Below, one piece after another: positions 8,396 to 17,584 of a stretch of 35,689 nt of DNA. Position 1 is the stretch's first letter, and every line of letters begins with the position of its first letter. The DNA comes from DASXSB01 sp036506275 (GTDB lineage Bacteria; Methylomirabilota; Methylomirabilia; Rokubacteriales; CSP1-6). Under the pieces are notes generated by a model, which was not told where the DNA came from, made no database searches, and saw nothing but the letters and a program-made list of their open reading frames with translations. The translations under genes were made by a program, and so were the position numbers. The stretch covers positions 1 through 35,689 of the forward strand of contig DASXSB010000132.1 of assembly GCA_036506275.1 (NCBI GenBank), written 5' to 3'.

Positions 8396-8776
8396 ATGAC
8401 GATTCGCCTCGATCACACCATCGTGCCCGCGAAAGACAAGCAGGCGTCGGCGGAGTTCTTCGCCGAGATCATGGGCCTCACCGTGACGCCGGGCGGGGGC
8501 CACTTCGCGCCGGTCCAGATCAACGACAGCCTCACGTTCGACTTCGCCGACGCCGACGACGTCGGCCCGGCCCAGCACTATGCCTTCCACGTGAGCGACG
8601 CGGAGTTCGACGCGATCTTCGCCCGGATAACGGGGAGAGGACTGCCCTACGGGTCAGGACCTTTCAGCCACACGGACGGCCGGATCAACCATCGCCGCGG
8701 CGGCCGCGGCTTCTACTTCGAGGACCCCAACGGCCATCTGCTGGAGGTGATGACGGTGCCCGAGACGGGAAGCTAG
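8396..8776 (+). CDS. VOC-family (glyoxalase/dioxygenase fold) protein
   Basis: This 126-residue single-domain protein has the paired beta-alpha-beta-beta-beta modules of the vicinal oxygen chelate family. Likely metal ligands are His7 (LDHTIV), His65 (YAFHVSD) and Glu117 (HLLEVMT), with the family hallmark GFYFEDPNGHLLEV at 105-118. The family includes glyoxalases, extradiol dioxygenases and fosfomycin or bleomycin resistance proteins. No feature points to one of these. GGAGG precedes the ATG by 8 bases. It is probably cytoplasmic, as there is no signal. Confidence 0.9.
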   Translation: MTIRLDHTIVPAKDKQASAEFFAEIMGLTVTPGGGHFAPVQINDSLTFDFADADDVGPAQHYAFHVSDAEFDAIFARITGRGLPYGSGPFSHTDGRINHRRGGRGFYFEDPNGHLLEVMTVPETGS

Positions 8777-8865
8777 CCGGCGCGGCGCTTGCGTCGGACG
8801 GCGCGCTCGTATAGCTTGACCGAACCTTTCGAGCGCAAGGTCTGCTGCCGCCGACGGAGGCCCGT

Positions 8866-10422
8866 ATGAGGACCCGCGTCGTTCCCGTTCTCGCCCTCGC
8901 GATCGCGATCGGAATACTGACGGGAGTGACGTCGGCCCAGCCCCCCGGCACGCTGGTGGTGGGCCTCGTCGCGGAGCCGGTGAACCTGGACCCGGCGCAG
9001 GTCACCGACCTCAATTCGAATCGCGTGGGGCGAAGGATCGTGGAGACGCTGGTGACGTTCCCCGAGGAGAGCACGCAGATCGTGCCCGGCCTCGCGGAGT
9101 CGTGGACGGTGTCGAAGGACGGGCTGCGGTACACCTTCAAGCTCCGGAAGGGGATCACGTTCCACGACGGCACGCCGTTCGATGCGGCGGCCGTGAAGTT
9201 CTCGATCGAGCGTCAGATCGATCCCGAGCATCCTGCCGCCAAGCTCGGGAAGTATCCCTTCGCCAACTATTTCTTCGGCAACGTGAAGGCGGTCGAGGTG
9301 GTCGATCCCGCCACCGTCGAGTTCGTGCTGAAGGAGCCGCGGGCGTCCTTCCTCGCCATCCTCACCGCCGCCGCCGCGTCCATCGTGAGCCCCGCCGCCG
9401 TGAAGAAGTTCGGCGCCGACTACGCGCTCCAGCCCGTCGGCACCGGCCCCTTCAAGTACGTCGCGTGGGACCGCGGGCAGCGCGTGGTGCTCGAGAAGAA
9501 CGGAAGCTACTGGAAGTATCCGGTCAAGGTCGACCGCGTGATCTATCGCCCGATCGTGGAAGACCAGGCGCGACTCACCGAGCTCTTGACGGGCAACCTC
9601 GACCTCATGGTGGGGGCGCCGCCGGATTTCGTGGCCCAGCTCGAGAAGAACGCCAACGTCACGCTGCTCCGGCAAGTGGGCGCCCACGTCTGGTACCTCG
9701 GCATCAACAATCAGAAGAAGCCGCTCGAGGACAAGCGCGTGCGGCAGGCGCTGAACTACGCCGTCAACAAGGAAGCGATCGTGCGCGACGTCCTGAAGGG
9801 TACCGGCTCCATGTCGGCGGGACCGGTCCTGCCGGGGACGTGGGGCGCCGACACGGGCCTGAAGCCGTATCCCTACGACCCCGCGCGCGCGAAGAAGCTG
9901 CTCGCGGAGGCCGGCTATCCGAACGGCTTCGCGACGACGCTGTGGGTGCCGGAGTCGGGGTCCGGGATGCAGTCGCCGGTGGCGATGGCAACCGTCATCC
10001 AGTCCAATCTCAAAGCGGTGGGCGTGAACGCCACCCTCCAGACGTTCGAGTGGGGCGCGTTCATCGCGAAGCTGCGCAGCCGGGAGCAGGAGCTGTTCGC
10101 GCTGTCGTGGATGGCGGGCAATGAAGACCCGGACATGGTCATGTACCCGCTCCTCCACTCGAGTCAGTGGTCGCCCAACGGACCCAACCGCGCTCTCTAC
10201 AAGAACGACAAGTTCGACGAGGTCCTGCACCAGGCGCGGTTGACGACCGACCAGGCGAAGCGCACCGAGCTCTACCGGCAGGCGCAGCGCATCCTCGCCG
10301 ACGATCCGCCGTGGATCTTCATCGACCACGAGATCCAGACGGCGGCCCACAGCAAGCGCGTGCAGGGCTTCAAGCTCCACCCGAGCTTCGATCTGCGCGT
10401 GGAGACGATCTCGCTCAAGTAG
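8866..10422 (+). CDS. Peptide/opine-type ABC substrate-binding protein, SBP family 5
   Basis: The 518-residue exported protein has a signal peptide of about 24 residues (cut after TSA) and the family-5 signature PGLAESWTVSKDGLRYTFKL followed by RKGITFHDGTPF (about 73-105). The C-terminal lobe contains the DKRVRQALNYAVNK segment that is standard in DppA/OppA/NikA relatives. Such proteins capture di- or oligopeptides, nickel complexes or glutathione. No permease or ATPase gene is adjacent. The nearest matching permeases are the DppB/DppC pair at 21211-23068, and a functional link is possible but unproven. GGAGG lies about 5 bases before the ATG. The following gene starts about 55 bases downstream. 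Confidence 0.92.
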   Translation: MRTRVVPVLALAIAIGILTGVTSAQPPGTLVVGLVAEPVNLDPAQVTDLNSNRVGRRIVETLVTFPEESTQIVPGLAESWTVSKDGLRYTFKLRKGITFHDGTPFDAAAVKFSIERQIDPEHPAAKLGKYPFANYFFGNVKAVEVVDPATVEFVLKEPRASFLAILTAAAASIVSPAAVKKFGADYALQPVGTGPFKYVAWDRGQRVVLEKNGSYWKYPVKVDRVIYRPIVEDQARLTELLTGNLDLMVGAPPDFVAQLEKNANVTLLRQVGAHVWYLGINNQKKPLEDKRVRQALNYAVNKEAIVRDVLKGTGSMSAGPVLPGTWGADTGLKPYPYDPARAKKLLAEAGYPNGFATTLWVPESGSGMQSPVAMATVIQSNLKAVGVNATLQTFEWGAFIAKLRSREQELFALSWMAGNEDPDMVMYPLLHSSQWSPNGPNRALYKNDKFDEVLHQARLTTDQAKRTELYRQAQRILADDPPWIFIDHEIQTAAHSKRVQGFKLHPSFDLRVETISLK

Positions 10423-10478
10423 CGCCGGTTCGCTCGCGACACGGCCGCTCCGCTCGCAACCGAGAAAGGAGCATGGAC

Positions 10479-11861
10479 ATGGCAACCTGGCGACCCGACC
10501 CGAGCTTTTACGCCTCGCCCCGTCTCGCCGCGCAGGCGCCGCCCGAGAAGCTCGCGTACGTGGTGACACTGGCCACCAACGGCGGTCATCGTGGCGACGC
10601 GCTCTGCGTCCTCGACGTCGATCCCGCCTCCCGCAGCTATGCGCAGGTGGTGGGTCGGCTCGACATGCCGAACATCGGCGACGAGTTGCATCACTTCGGC
10701 TGGAACGCGTGCAGCTCGGCGCTCTGCCCGTACGCGCCCCATCCCCACGTGGAGCGTCGCTACCTGCTCGTGCCCGGCCTCCGCTCCTCGCGGATCTACG
10801 TCGTGGATACGAAGCCGGACCCGCGGAAGCCCCACATCGTCAAGGTCATCGAGGCGACGGAGCTGGCGCAGCGTGCGGGCTACAGCCGGCCGCACACGAG
10901 CCATTGCGGGCCCGACGGCATCTATTTCAGCGCCCTCGGCAACGCCGATGGCGACGGTCCCGGCGGGCTGTTCGTGCTGGACCACGATTCATTCGACGTC
11001 CTCGGGCGGTGGGAGATCGATCGCGGCCCGCAGCGCCTCGCCTACGACTTCGCATGGCATCTCGGCCACGACACGCTCATCACGAGCGAGTGGGGCACCC
11101 CGAAGATGGTGGAGGGCGGCCTCAATCCCGATCTGCTCGGTCAGTACGGGCATTGCCTCCACGTCTGGGATCTCCGCAGGCGCCGTCACCTCCAGACGCT
11201 CGACCTCGGCGCCGAACAACAGATGGTGCTCGAGCTCCGGCCTGCGCACGATCCCACCAAGCCGTACGGCTTCGTCGGCGTCGTCGTCTCGCTGAAGGAT
11301 CTGTCCGCCTCGGTCTGGATGTGGCATCGCGCCGATGGCCAATGGGCCGTGCGCAAGGTCATCGAGATTCCGGCGGAGCCCGCCGATCCCGAGAAGCTGC
11401 CGCCCGCCCTCCAGCCCTTCAAGGCGGCGCCGCCGCTCGTCACCGACATCGATCTGAGCGTGGACGACCGTTTCCTCTATGTGTCCTGCTGGGGCACGGG
11501 CGAGTTCCGCCAGTACGACGTGAGCGATCCCTTCAATCCCAAGCTCACCGGGTCCGTCCGGCTCGGCGGCCTCGTGTCGCGCGCGCCCCATCCGACAGGC
11601 GGCGCGCTGAACGGCGGCCCGCAGATGGTGGAGGTCAGTCGCGACGGGCGCCGTGTCTACCTCACGAACTCGCTCTACGCGTCCTGGGATGCGCAGTTCT
11701 ATCCGGAAGGCATCACGGGCTGGATCGTGAAGCTCGACGCGCAGCCGCAGGGTGGTATCGCCGTCGACCCGCGCTTCTTCCTGACGTTCGACGGCGAGCG
11801 CCCGCACCAGGTGCGGCTCGAAGGAGGCGACGCGTCCTCGGATTCCTACTGCTATCCGTGA
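10479..11861 (+). CDS. SBP56 family protein (selenium-binding protein / methanethiol oxidase-like)
   Basis: The protein has about 460 residues, close to human SELENBP1 (472). The family blocks are clear: MPNIGDELHHFGWN near residue 64, the conserved cysteine in WNACSS (Cys78 from this start, equivalent to Cys57 of SELENBP1), HTSHC, YDFAWHLGHDTLITSEWGTP, DDRFLYVSCWGTGEFRQYDVSDP and the end GGDASSD. Bacterial relatives (MtoX) oxidise methanethiol to formaldehyde, hydrogen sulfide and hydrogen peroxide and bind copper. I see no signal peptide, whereas characterised MtoX is periplasmic. AGGAG lies 7 bases before the second ATG (10479) but only one base before the first ATG (10473), so I use the second. 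The downstream membrane protein begins 7 bases after the stop. Confidence 0.92.
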   Translation: MATWRPDPSFYASPRLAAQAPPEKLAYVVTLATNGGHRGDALCVLDVDPASRSYAQVVGRLDMPNIGDELHHFGWNACSSALCPYAPHPHVERRYLLVPGLRSSRIYVVDTKPDPRKPHIVKVIEATELAQRAGYSRPHTSHCGPDGIYFSALGNADGDGPGGLFVLDHDSFDVLGRWEIDRGPQRLAYDFAWHLGHDTLITSEWGTPKMVEGGLNPDLLGQYGHCLHVWDLRRRRHLQTLDLGAEQQMVLELRPAHDPTKPYGFVGVVVSLKDLSASVWMWHRADGQWAVRKVIEIPAEPADPEKLPPALQPFKAAPPLVTDIDLSVDDRFLYVSCWGTGEFRQYDVSDPFNPKLTGSVRLGGLVSRAPHPTGGALNGGPQMVEVSRDGRRVYLTNSLYASWDAQFYPEGITGWIVKLDAQPQGGIAVDPRFFLTFDGERPHQVRLEGGDASSDSYCYP

Positions 11862-11868
11862 GCCCGTT

Positions 11869-12510
11869 GTGGCGTGGGTGAGCCTGGCGCTCCTCGGCGC
11901 GTATCACGGGCTCAACCCGGCCATGGGCTGGCTCTTCGCCGTCTCGCTCGGCCTGCAGGAGCGAAGTCGCATCGCGCTCCTGCAGGCCCTGCCCGCGATC
12001 GCGCTCGGCCACGCCGCCTCCATCGCCCTCACCGTGGCCGTCGTGGGCGGCCTCGAGCTGGTGACATCGCCGCGCCTCCTCCGCCTCCTCGCCGCCGCCG
12101 CGCTGATCCTCTTCGGGCTCTACAAGTTCCTGCGCCCGCGCTCCCATCCTCGCTGGGTCGGCATGCGTGTTTCGCCGCGTGAGCTCGCGCTGTGGTCCTT
12201 CTTGATGGCGAGCGCGCACGGAGCGGGGCTCATGCTCGTCCCCGTCCTCCTCGGCATGCCGGCGTCGGAGCACGTGCACCATGCGGTGGCGGCGACGGGG
12301 GCGTCCGACGTCGGCGCCGGCGAGCTCCTGTCGCAGAGCGCGGCCGCCGTGCTCGTGCACACGCTCGCCATGATGGCGGTGATGACGGTGGTCGCCGTCG
12401 TCGTCTACGAGAAGCTCGGGCTCGCGCTCCTGCGGCGGGCGTGGATCAATCTCGATCTGCTATGGGCGACGGCGATTGTGATCGCGGGTGTGGTCACGCT
12501 GTTCACGTGA
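11869..12510 (+). CDS. Polytopic membrane protein coupled to the SBP56 gene
   Basis: The 213-residue protein has about six hydrophobic segments. Histidines lie inside or at the edge of them: His13 (AYHGLNPAMGW), His48 (ALGHAAS), His117 (SAHGAG) and His164 (LVHTLAM), plus a loop with EHVHH at 134-138. The layout recalls small metal or sulfur-compound transporters of the NicO/UreH/TauE type, but no family signature is certain. The GTG start is only 7 bases after the SBP56 stop, so translation is coupled. That suggests a shared job such as copper delivery to, or substrate movement for, the SBP56 protein. It converges on the gene at 12513 with two bases between the stops. Confidence 0.8.
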   Translation: MAWVSLALLGAYHGLNPAMGWLFAVSLGLQERSRIALLQALPAIALGHAASIALTVAVVGGLELVTSPRLLRLLAAAALILFGLYKFLRPRSHPRWVGMRVSPRELALWSFLMASAHGAGLMLVPVLLGMPASEHVHHAVAATGASDVGAGELLSQSAAAVLVHTLAMMAVMTVVAVVVYEKLGLALLRRAWINLDLLWATAIVIAGVVTLFT

Positions 12511-12512
12511 GG

Positions 12513-13751
12513 TCAGAGCGGGACCGTGCTCTTGATCCATTCCTTGAGCGCGTCGAAGACGGCGGTGTCCGGAAGCGCGCGGACCTCGTCACGCGGTGAA
12601 ATCCCGAACGGGTCGATCTGGAGCGCGTCGGTGAAGAAGAACGCAGCCAAGACGTCCTGTCCGAGCTCGCGGAAGCACACGCCGGCCATGTGACGCCCGA
12701 CCGCGCTCGCCGGAGGTCCCAGCATGCCGGCGACGATGTAAGCGCGCGCGGCGTCCGCCCACTCGTTGCGGATCATGTGGACCTGGCCCAGCTCGACCCA
12801 CGCTTTCGAGTCGTAGGGATCGACCTCGGTCACCGTCCGCGCGTGCACACGCGCGAGATCCCGGTCGCCCAGCCACAATGCTTCCTTGGTCCGGCTCTCC
12901 ATCAGCGCGTGGAGGTTTTCGAGGTAGAGGACCTCCTGGGCGGTGGTCGCCGGCTTCATCGAACGCGCATGGCGTTCGGCACGGTCCATCAGGCTGACGA
13001 CCTCGACACGATCGCCGCGACTCTGAGGCACGAACGCCAGCGCCCGATAGAATCGGCTGCTCAGCAGATCCGCCATGAATCCATCGACCCGAGGCAGCGT
13101 GCTCTCGAGCGCACGCTCGGCGCGCCGCGCCAGCGTTTCGAGGTCCTCCTGGCGTCTGCTCTTGGCGGCGTGAACGAAGACGCGGATGGCCCCGTTGAAT
13201 ACGGCCGGAACCGTGGTATCGCGGGCGCTCGCGATGGCTTCGAACACGGACATGTCGGCGCCGGCATCGTCCGACGCCTTGTTCGGGAAATCGCGCATGT
13301 ACCGCGCGAGGGCGCGCCAGAATGCCAGCTCGCGTCCGGGGGCATCCTGCGGCAGCGCGCGGACGTCCACTTCCGGCACCAACTCTAAGACGCAGTCGTA
13401 CATGCAGAGGGAATCCAGAAGGATCACGAGCCGACACCGCCGCTCGATCGGGAGATCGCTCCAGTGATCGAGGGCGTCGCACACGAATTGCCAGCGCTCC
13501 GTCCGCAAAGGCTCCGGCAACTCGCGCGGGTCGCGGACGGCGTACTGCGGGCGACCGGCCTCGTCGGTGAGCTGCGTCCGGAAGGCCGGCGGTAGCGCAC
13601 GTTGCGGAGTGAAGAGGGGGCGATGGGACTCGGCGAATGAACGCCAGCACTCCTCGACCCGCAGCGCATGAAGTGGCCCCGGCGCGCAGGGACCGAGGTC
13701 GAGATACGGACGCAGCAACCACGCCGACAGCCGCGAGGGAGGACTGTCCAT
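12513..13751 (-). CDS. Unknown protein with C-terminal TPR-like helices
   Basis: The 412-residue protein is not one I recognise. Residues 1-140 are mixed, with Cys residues near 22, 35, 90, 105, 115 and 119. Residues 215-410 form helical hairpins of TPR character, for example DSKAWVELGQVHMIRNEWADAARAYIVAG and GVCFRELGQDVLAAFFFTDALQIDP. No signal peptide or membrane segment is visible. It is the last gene of a three-gene unit with the cyclase/AAA regulator and the 144-residue protein, starting 21 bases after the latter's stop. The ATG has only a weak ribosome site, which fits translational coupling. A scaffold or effector in a signalling complex is a reasonable guess. Confidence 0.72.
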   Translation of the reverse strand: MDSPPSRLSAWLLRPYLDLGPCAPGPLHALRVEECWRSFAESHRPLFTPQRALPPAFRTQLTDEAGRPQYAVRDPRELPEPLRTERWQFVCDALDHWSDLPIERRCRLVILLDSLCMYDCVLELVPEVDVRALPQDAPGRELAFWRALARYMRDFPNKASDDAGADMSVFEAIASARDTTVPAVFNGAIRVFVHAAKSRRQEDLETLARRAERALESTLPRVDGFMADLLSSRFYRALAFVPQSRGDRVEVVSLMDRAERHARSMKPATTAQEVLYLENLHALMESRTKEALWLGDRDLARVHARTVTEVDPYDSKAWVELGQVHMIRNEWADAARAYIVAGMLGPPASAVGRHMAGVCFRELGQDVLAAFFFTDALQIDPFGISPRDEVRALPDTAVFDALKEWIKSTVPL

Positions 13752-13772
13752 CAGCGCCCGCGCCCGGGGGAG

Positions 13773-14207
13773 CTAGCCGAACATGGCGTGCAATCCGCCG
13801 CAGATCATCGCGCGATACTCTGGACCCTTTCCGTGCCTCTCGAGCCACAACAGGTACTGCTGGTAGAGCCACTCGAAATCGACAGCGTATTCGTCTCCGA
13901 ACTCTTCGCGAAGCATTTCGACCGCTTCCCGCAACGCCTCGTACATGTGGCACACGGGAATGTGCTCGAATATCCGGTCCAGGAGCGGATCGTCGTTGCG
14001 GGCGGAGGCGGCGATATTGTCCCAGATGCCGATCAGAAGACGGACGCTCGCGTATTCCGAGGAGCTCGGTCCTTTCGCGACCATCTGCTTGGCGCCGATC
14101 TTTCGCCGCGTGATCTCCGCGGCGCGGTAGTCGGCACCGCTCCGTAGCCCGGTGATGGCGAGAAGAACGGCCGTATGCTGACGCGACTTGTCGTCGGCGG
14201 TTGCCAT
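13773..14207 (-). CDS. Unknown small alpha-helical protein in the cyclase operon
   Basis: The product has 144 residues. The start at 14207 is chosen because AAAGGGGGA lies 6 bases upstream; an earlier in-frame ATG and a long open stretch exist but overlap the cyclase gene. The protein is almost wholly helical, with a YASVRLLIGIWDNIAASARN segment near residues 52-71, a conserved-looking HIPVCHMYEALREAVE and a tryptophan-rich DFEWLYQQYLLWLERHGKG. The pattern loosely recalls DUF4760-type helical proteins, but I cannot confirm this. It has no signal peptide. It sits 44 bases after the cyclase stop, between the cyclase and the TPR-like gene, so it probably belongs to the same pathway. Confidence 0.65.
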   Translation of the reverse strand: MATADDKSRQHTAVLLAITGLRSGADYRAAEITRRKIGAKQMVAKGPSSSEYASVRLLIGIWDNIAASARNDDPLLDRIFEHIPVCHMYEALREAVEMLREEFGDEYAVDFEWLYQQYLLWLERHGKGPEYRAMICGGLHAMFG

Positions 14208-14251
14208 GGCGTCCCCCTTTGGCATGTTGAGAGTCTTGGGGCGCGGCGCCC

Positions 14252-17200
14252 TCAGCTCACTCCCGCATCGATGGTCACGCCCATCGAGCGTGACAGTGTC
14301 TCCGCGCACGCGCGATGCCCGCGCGCTTCGTCCCCCGCGGACGTTTCTTCCAGCGAGCGCGCGAGACCGAGATGACAGAGCATCTGCAACGGACGCATCT
14401 CCAGACGTTCCGCGAGGAGAAGCGCGGACTGGAACCGCGCCTGGGCCTCCCGCGCCCGCTGCCGCCGCGTCTCTACCTCGCCGAGCACCCGCAGCGCATA
14501 CGCTTCGTTCGCCCGCTCCTCGTGCGCGCGCGCGAGGTCGAGGGCGCGGGTGGCGGTGGCGTCGGCGTCGTCGATCCGATTGGCGAGCAGATACGCCTCC
14601 CCGAGATGGGCCAGGCGCAAAGCATGCCGTGCCACGAACCGCCTCGCCTCGGCGATCTCGACGGTCTTCTCCAACATCCCGACGCCGTCGGCCACCCGAC
14701 CCCCGAGCGCGAGAGCATACCCCAGATGGAACGCCACGTACGCAAATCCCACCGGGCTGTCGGAGAAGCCGCCCGCCGCCAGTGCGCGCTCGAAGGCGGA
14801 GACGGCGCGGCGGACGTCACGCTGCCGGAGAAAGACCACGCCAATCCCGAGGTGCGCATAGCCGCAACTGAATGGATGCTCGGCGGCTTCCGCGATGCGG
14901 AGCGCGTCCTCGGCCGTCTCGGACGCTTCCGCGAACCGGCCCAGATCGGCCAGCGCCCATGCGATGAAACTGCGCGAGAAGGCCGACGGCAGCACGAACA
15001 TGCCGAAACGTTCGCGCAGAAGGTCCCCGCCGAGCCGGGCCACGTTCCACTGGAAATACTCGATCGCCTTGCCGTAGTCGCCGCGGCAATGATAGGCGAG
15101 GCCCAGCGGCAAGTTGGTCACGACGTGAAGCGACGTCTCGGAATGCTTGCGAGCGATGGTGAGCGCGCGTTCCCCGGCGGCGGCCGCTTCCGCGTAGCGG
15201 CCCAGGATCCAGAAATGCTCCGTCAAGTAGGACTGAATCCAGCCCGCGCGGTACGGATCGTCGAGGCGGGCCGCCAGTTGCTCGGCTTCGCGCAGGTAGG
15301 CGGCGATGCGGTCGCGGTCACCGAGAGGCTGAAGGACGTTGCGCATCTCGAAGCGGAGGTCGATCGCCTCTTCGAGCGTCGAGCGGGTTTCCGGGAGCTG
15401 CGCCACCACGTCGAGGGCCTGTCCGTAGAGCGCCGCCGCTTCCCGGAATGCTTGCCGCTCGGCGGCCTTTGCCCCCGCCTGGCGGAGGTACGTCAGCGCC
15501 TTTGTCCGCAGCTGCCCGCGGAGGGCGTGATCGGCAAGACGCTCGACGTGCTCGCCGAGGCGGTCCGCGTAGAGCTGCTCGATGACGCCCACGATGCGCG
15601 CATGAAGGTCGCGACGGCGCTCCTGAAGCAATCCGGAATAGGCGACCTCGTGCGTGAGCGAATGCTTGAAGGTGTAATGGGGCTCGGGAAAGAGCTGCGT
15701 CAGGTTGAGAAATTCGGCGGCCTGCAGATTGCCGAGAAGGCCGCGCAGCTGGTCTTCATCCAGACCGCAGATTCCGTGCAGAAGGGCGTACGGCACATCG
15801 GTGCCGATGACCGCCGCCTCTTGCAGGAGACGCTTCTCGGCCGCGGGCAGCCGGTCGATGCGTGCGGCCAGCATCGCCTGCACGGTCGGGGGCACGTGGA
15901 CCCCGAAGAACGGCTTTGCCAGCCGGTAGCTGCCGCGTGTCCCCGCGATGACACCGGTGTCGAAGAGAATGCGCGCCATCTCCTCGATGAAGAACGGATT
16001 GCCGCCCGTGCGCGCGAGCAGGAACTCCTTCAACGTCGAGAGGCTCGCGTCGGAGCCGAGCAGGCCTTCGAGGAGAATGGCGAGGTTCTCATTCGCCAAC
16101 GGCTCCAGTCGCAGCTGGCGATAGTTCGGTCGCGCCTTCCAGTCGTCCTGATGCTCGGGACGGTAGCTCACGAGCAGGAGCAGCCGGGCACTCGGCGCCG
16201 TGGTCACCAGCTCGTTCAACAACCCGAGCGTCAGGGAGTCCGTCCAGTGAAGATCCTCGAACACCGCGACGACGGGTCGCGCGCGCACCTCGCTCATCAG
16301 CACGCGAATCACGGCCTGATAGGTCTGCTGTCGGTGCTGCAACGGGTCCAGCCAGCGGAATCGGTGGTCATCGGGAAGGGCGTCGAGCAGATGCCAGAGT
16401 GGGGGCAGGATCTCCTCCAGCGACGAATCGAGGGTGAGCATCGTGTCCGTCACTTTTTCTCGAATCGTCCGCGCCGAATCCCCGCCCTCGATCTTGCAGT
16501 AGCTCTTCAACAGCTCGATGACCGGTAGGTAGGGCGTCGTGCGACCGTACGAGGTGGACCGCGCCTCCAGCAGGAGCCAGTCCGACGTCGGTTCGGAGTG
16601 GACGAACTCGTACACCAGGCGCGATTTGCCGACACCGGGTTCGCCGAGGAGGGCGAGGATCTGGACGTGGTTCGCCCCCGCGCGCTCCAGCGCTTCGTAG
16701 AGAAGCGCCATCTCGGCCGTTCGTCCGACAAACGGGGTGAGACCGCGCGCGGTTGCCGCCTGGAGACGCGACCGCACCGGTCCCGCCGCCACCACTTCGT
16801 ACACCTCGATCGGCTTCGCGAGGCCTTTGACGGGCACGGGGCCGAGCGCTTTGACTTCCACGTAGCCTTCGGCGAGGCGCAGCGAGTCGCCGGTGATGAG
16901 GACGGAACCCGGCGTCGCCATCTGCTCCATGCGCGCGGCCAGGTGCGTGGTCTGGCCGACGGCGGTGTAGTCCATGTGCAAATCGCTGCCGATCGATCGC
17001 ACCACGACTTCTCCGGAGTTGACACCGATTCGCACCTGGATCGAGAGGCCCTCCGTACGGCGGATCTCCTCCGCGTAGCGTGCGATCTGCTTCTGCATGC
17101 TGAGGGCGGCATAGCAGGCACGGATGGCGTGGTCTTCGTGCGCCACGGGGGCGCCGAAGATCGCCATGATCCCGTCGCCCATTACCTGATTGACCGTGCC

Positions 17201-17584
17201 CTCGAACTGGTGGACACCGTCCATCATGTGCTTCAGGACAGGATCGAGAAGGCTCCGCACTTCTTCCGGATCGCGATCGGCGAGCAGCTCCAACGAGCTC
17301 TTCATGTCGGCGAACATCACCGTCACTTGCTTGCGCTCGCCTTCGAGCGAGCTCCGCGACGTCAGGATCTTCTCGGCAAGATACTTCGGGGTGTAGCTAT
17401 CCGGCGAGCCGTACCGCGCGGTGGATCCGTCGTCGTCGAGAACAGCGCCGCACTGTCCGCAGAACTTCTGCGCGGCCGAATTCGGAGTTCCGCATACGGA
17501 GCACGTCAGGGCCAGACGCGCCCCGCATCCCCCGCAATACTTCATGCCAGGATCGTTTTCGGTCTGGCATCGGGGACATCTCAT
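14252..17584 (-). CDS. Zinc-ribbon / class III nucleotide cyclase / AAA ATPase / TPR signalling protein
   Basis: The 1110-residue cytoplasmic protein has four parts. Residues 1-48 are two zinc ribbons (CxxC pairs at 3-6, 17-20, 28-31 and 42-45). Residues 85-265 are a class III adenylate/guanylate cyclase domain with metal Asp93 (FADM) and Asp137 (MGDG). Residues 280-560 are a P-loop ATPase with Walker A GEPGVGKS at 314-321 and Walker B VVAVFEDLH at 438-446. The remainder is helical TPR repeats. The residue that usually selects the purine (Lys) is Gln133, and the usual catalytic Asn is His214; Arg218 is kept. These changes are common in this fusion family and make catalytic activity uncertain. 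It is the first gene of a three-gene unit. Confidence 0.93.
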   Translation of the reverse strand: MRCPRCQTENDPGMKYCGGCGARLALTCSVCGTPNSAAQKFCGQCGAVLDDDGSTARYGSPDSYTPKYLAEKILTSRSSLEGERKQVTVMFADMKSSLELLADRDPEEVRSLLDPVLKHMMDGVHQFEGTVNQVMGDGIMAIFGAPVAHEDHAIRACYAALSMQKQIARYAEEIRRTEGLSIQVRIGVNSGEVVVRSIGSDLHMDYTAVGQTTHLAARMEQMATPGSVLITGDSLRLAEGYVEVKALGPVPVKGLAKPIEVYEVVAAGPVRSRLQAATARGLTPFVGRTAEMALLYEALERAGANHVQILALLGEPGVGKSRLVYEFVHSEPTSDWLLLEARSTSYGRTTPYLPVIELLKSYCKIEGGDSARTIREKVTDTMLTLDSSLEEILPPLWHLLDALPDDHRFRWLDPLQHRQQTYQAVIRVLMSEVRARPVVAVFEDLHWTDSLTLGLLNELVTTAPSARLLLLVSYRPEHQDDWKARPNYRQLRLEPLANENLAILLEGLLGSDASLSTLKEFLLARTGGNPFFIEEMARILFDTGVIAGTRGSYRLAKPFFGVHVPPTVQAMLAARIDRLPAAEKRLLQEAAVIGTDVPYALLHGICGLDEDQLRGLLGNLQAAEFLNLTQLFPEPHYTFKHSLTHEVAYSGLLQERRRDLHARIVGVIEQLYADRLGEHVERLADHALRGQLRTKALTYLRQAGAKAAERQAFREAAALYGQALDVVAQLPETRSTLEEAIDLRFEMRNVLQPLGDRDRIAAYLREAEQLAARLDDPYRAGWIQSYLTEHFWILGRYAEAAAAGERALTIARKHSETSLHVVTNLPLGLAYHCRGDYGKAIEYFQWNVARLGGDLLRERFGMFVLPSAFSRSFIAWALADLGRFAEASETAEDALRIAEAAEHPFSCGYAHLGIGVVFLRQRDVRRAVSAFERALAAGGFSDSPVGFAYVAFHLGYALALGGRVADGVGMLEKTVEIAEARRFVARHALRLAHLGEAYLLANRIDDADATATRALDLARAHEERANEAYALRVLGEVETRRQRAREAQARFQSALLLAERLEMRPLQMLCHLGLARSLEETSAGDEARGHRACAETLSRSMGVTIDAGVS

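Noticed and set aside
8773..10569. A 598-codon minus-strand frame opposite the peptide-binding protein
   Set aside because: Low-complexity Arg/Leu/His-rich translation with no motifs; the plus strand carries a complete family-5 binding protein.
14315..16528. A 737-codon open frame on the plus strand opposite the cyclase gene
   Set aside because: It is an antisense shadow caused by high GC in third positions; the minus-strand cyclase/AAA/TPR protein has clear motifs along its full length, and the plus frame has none.
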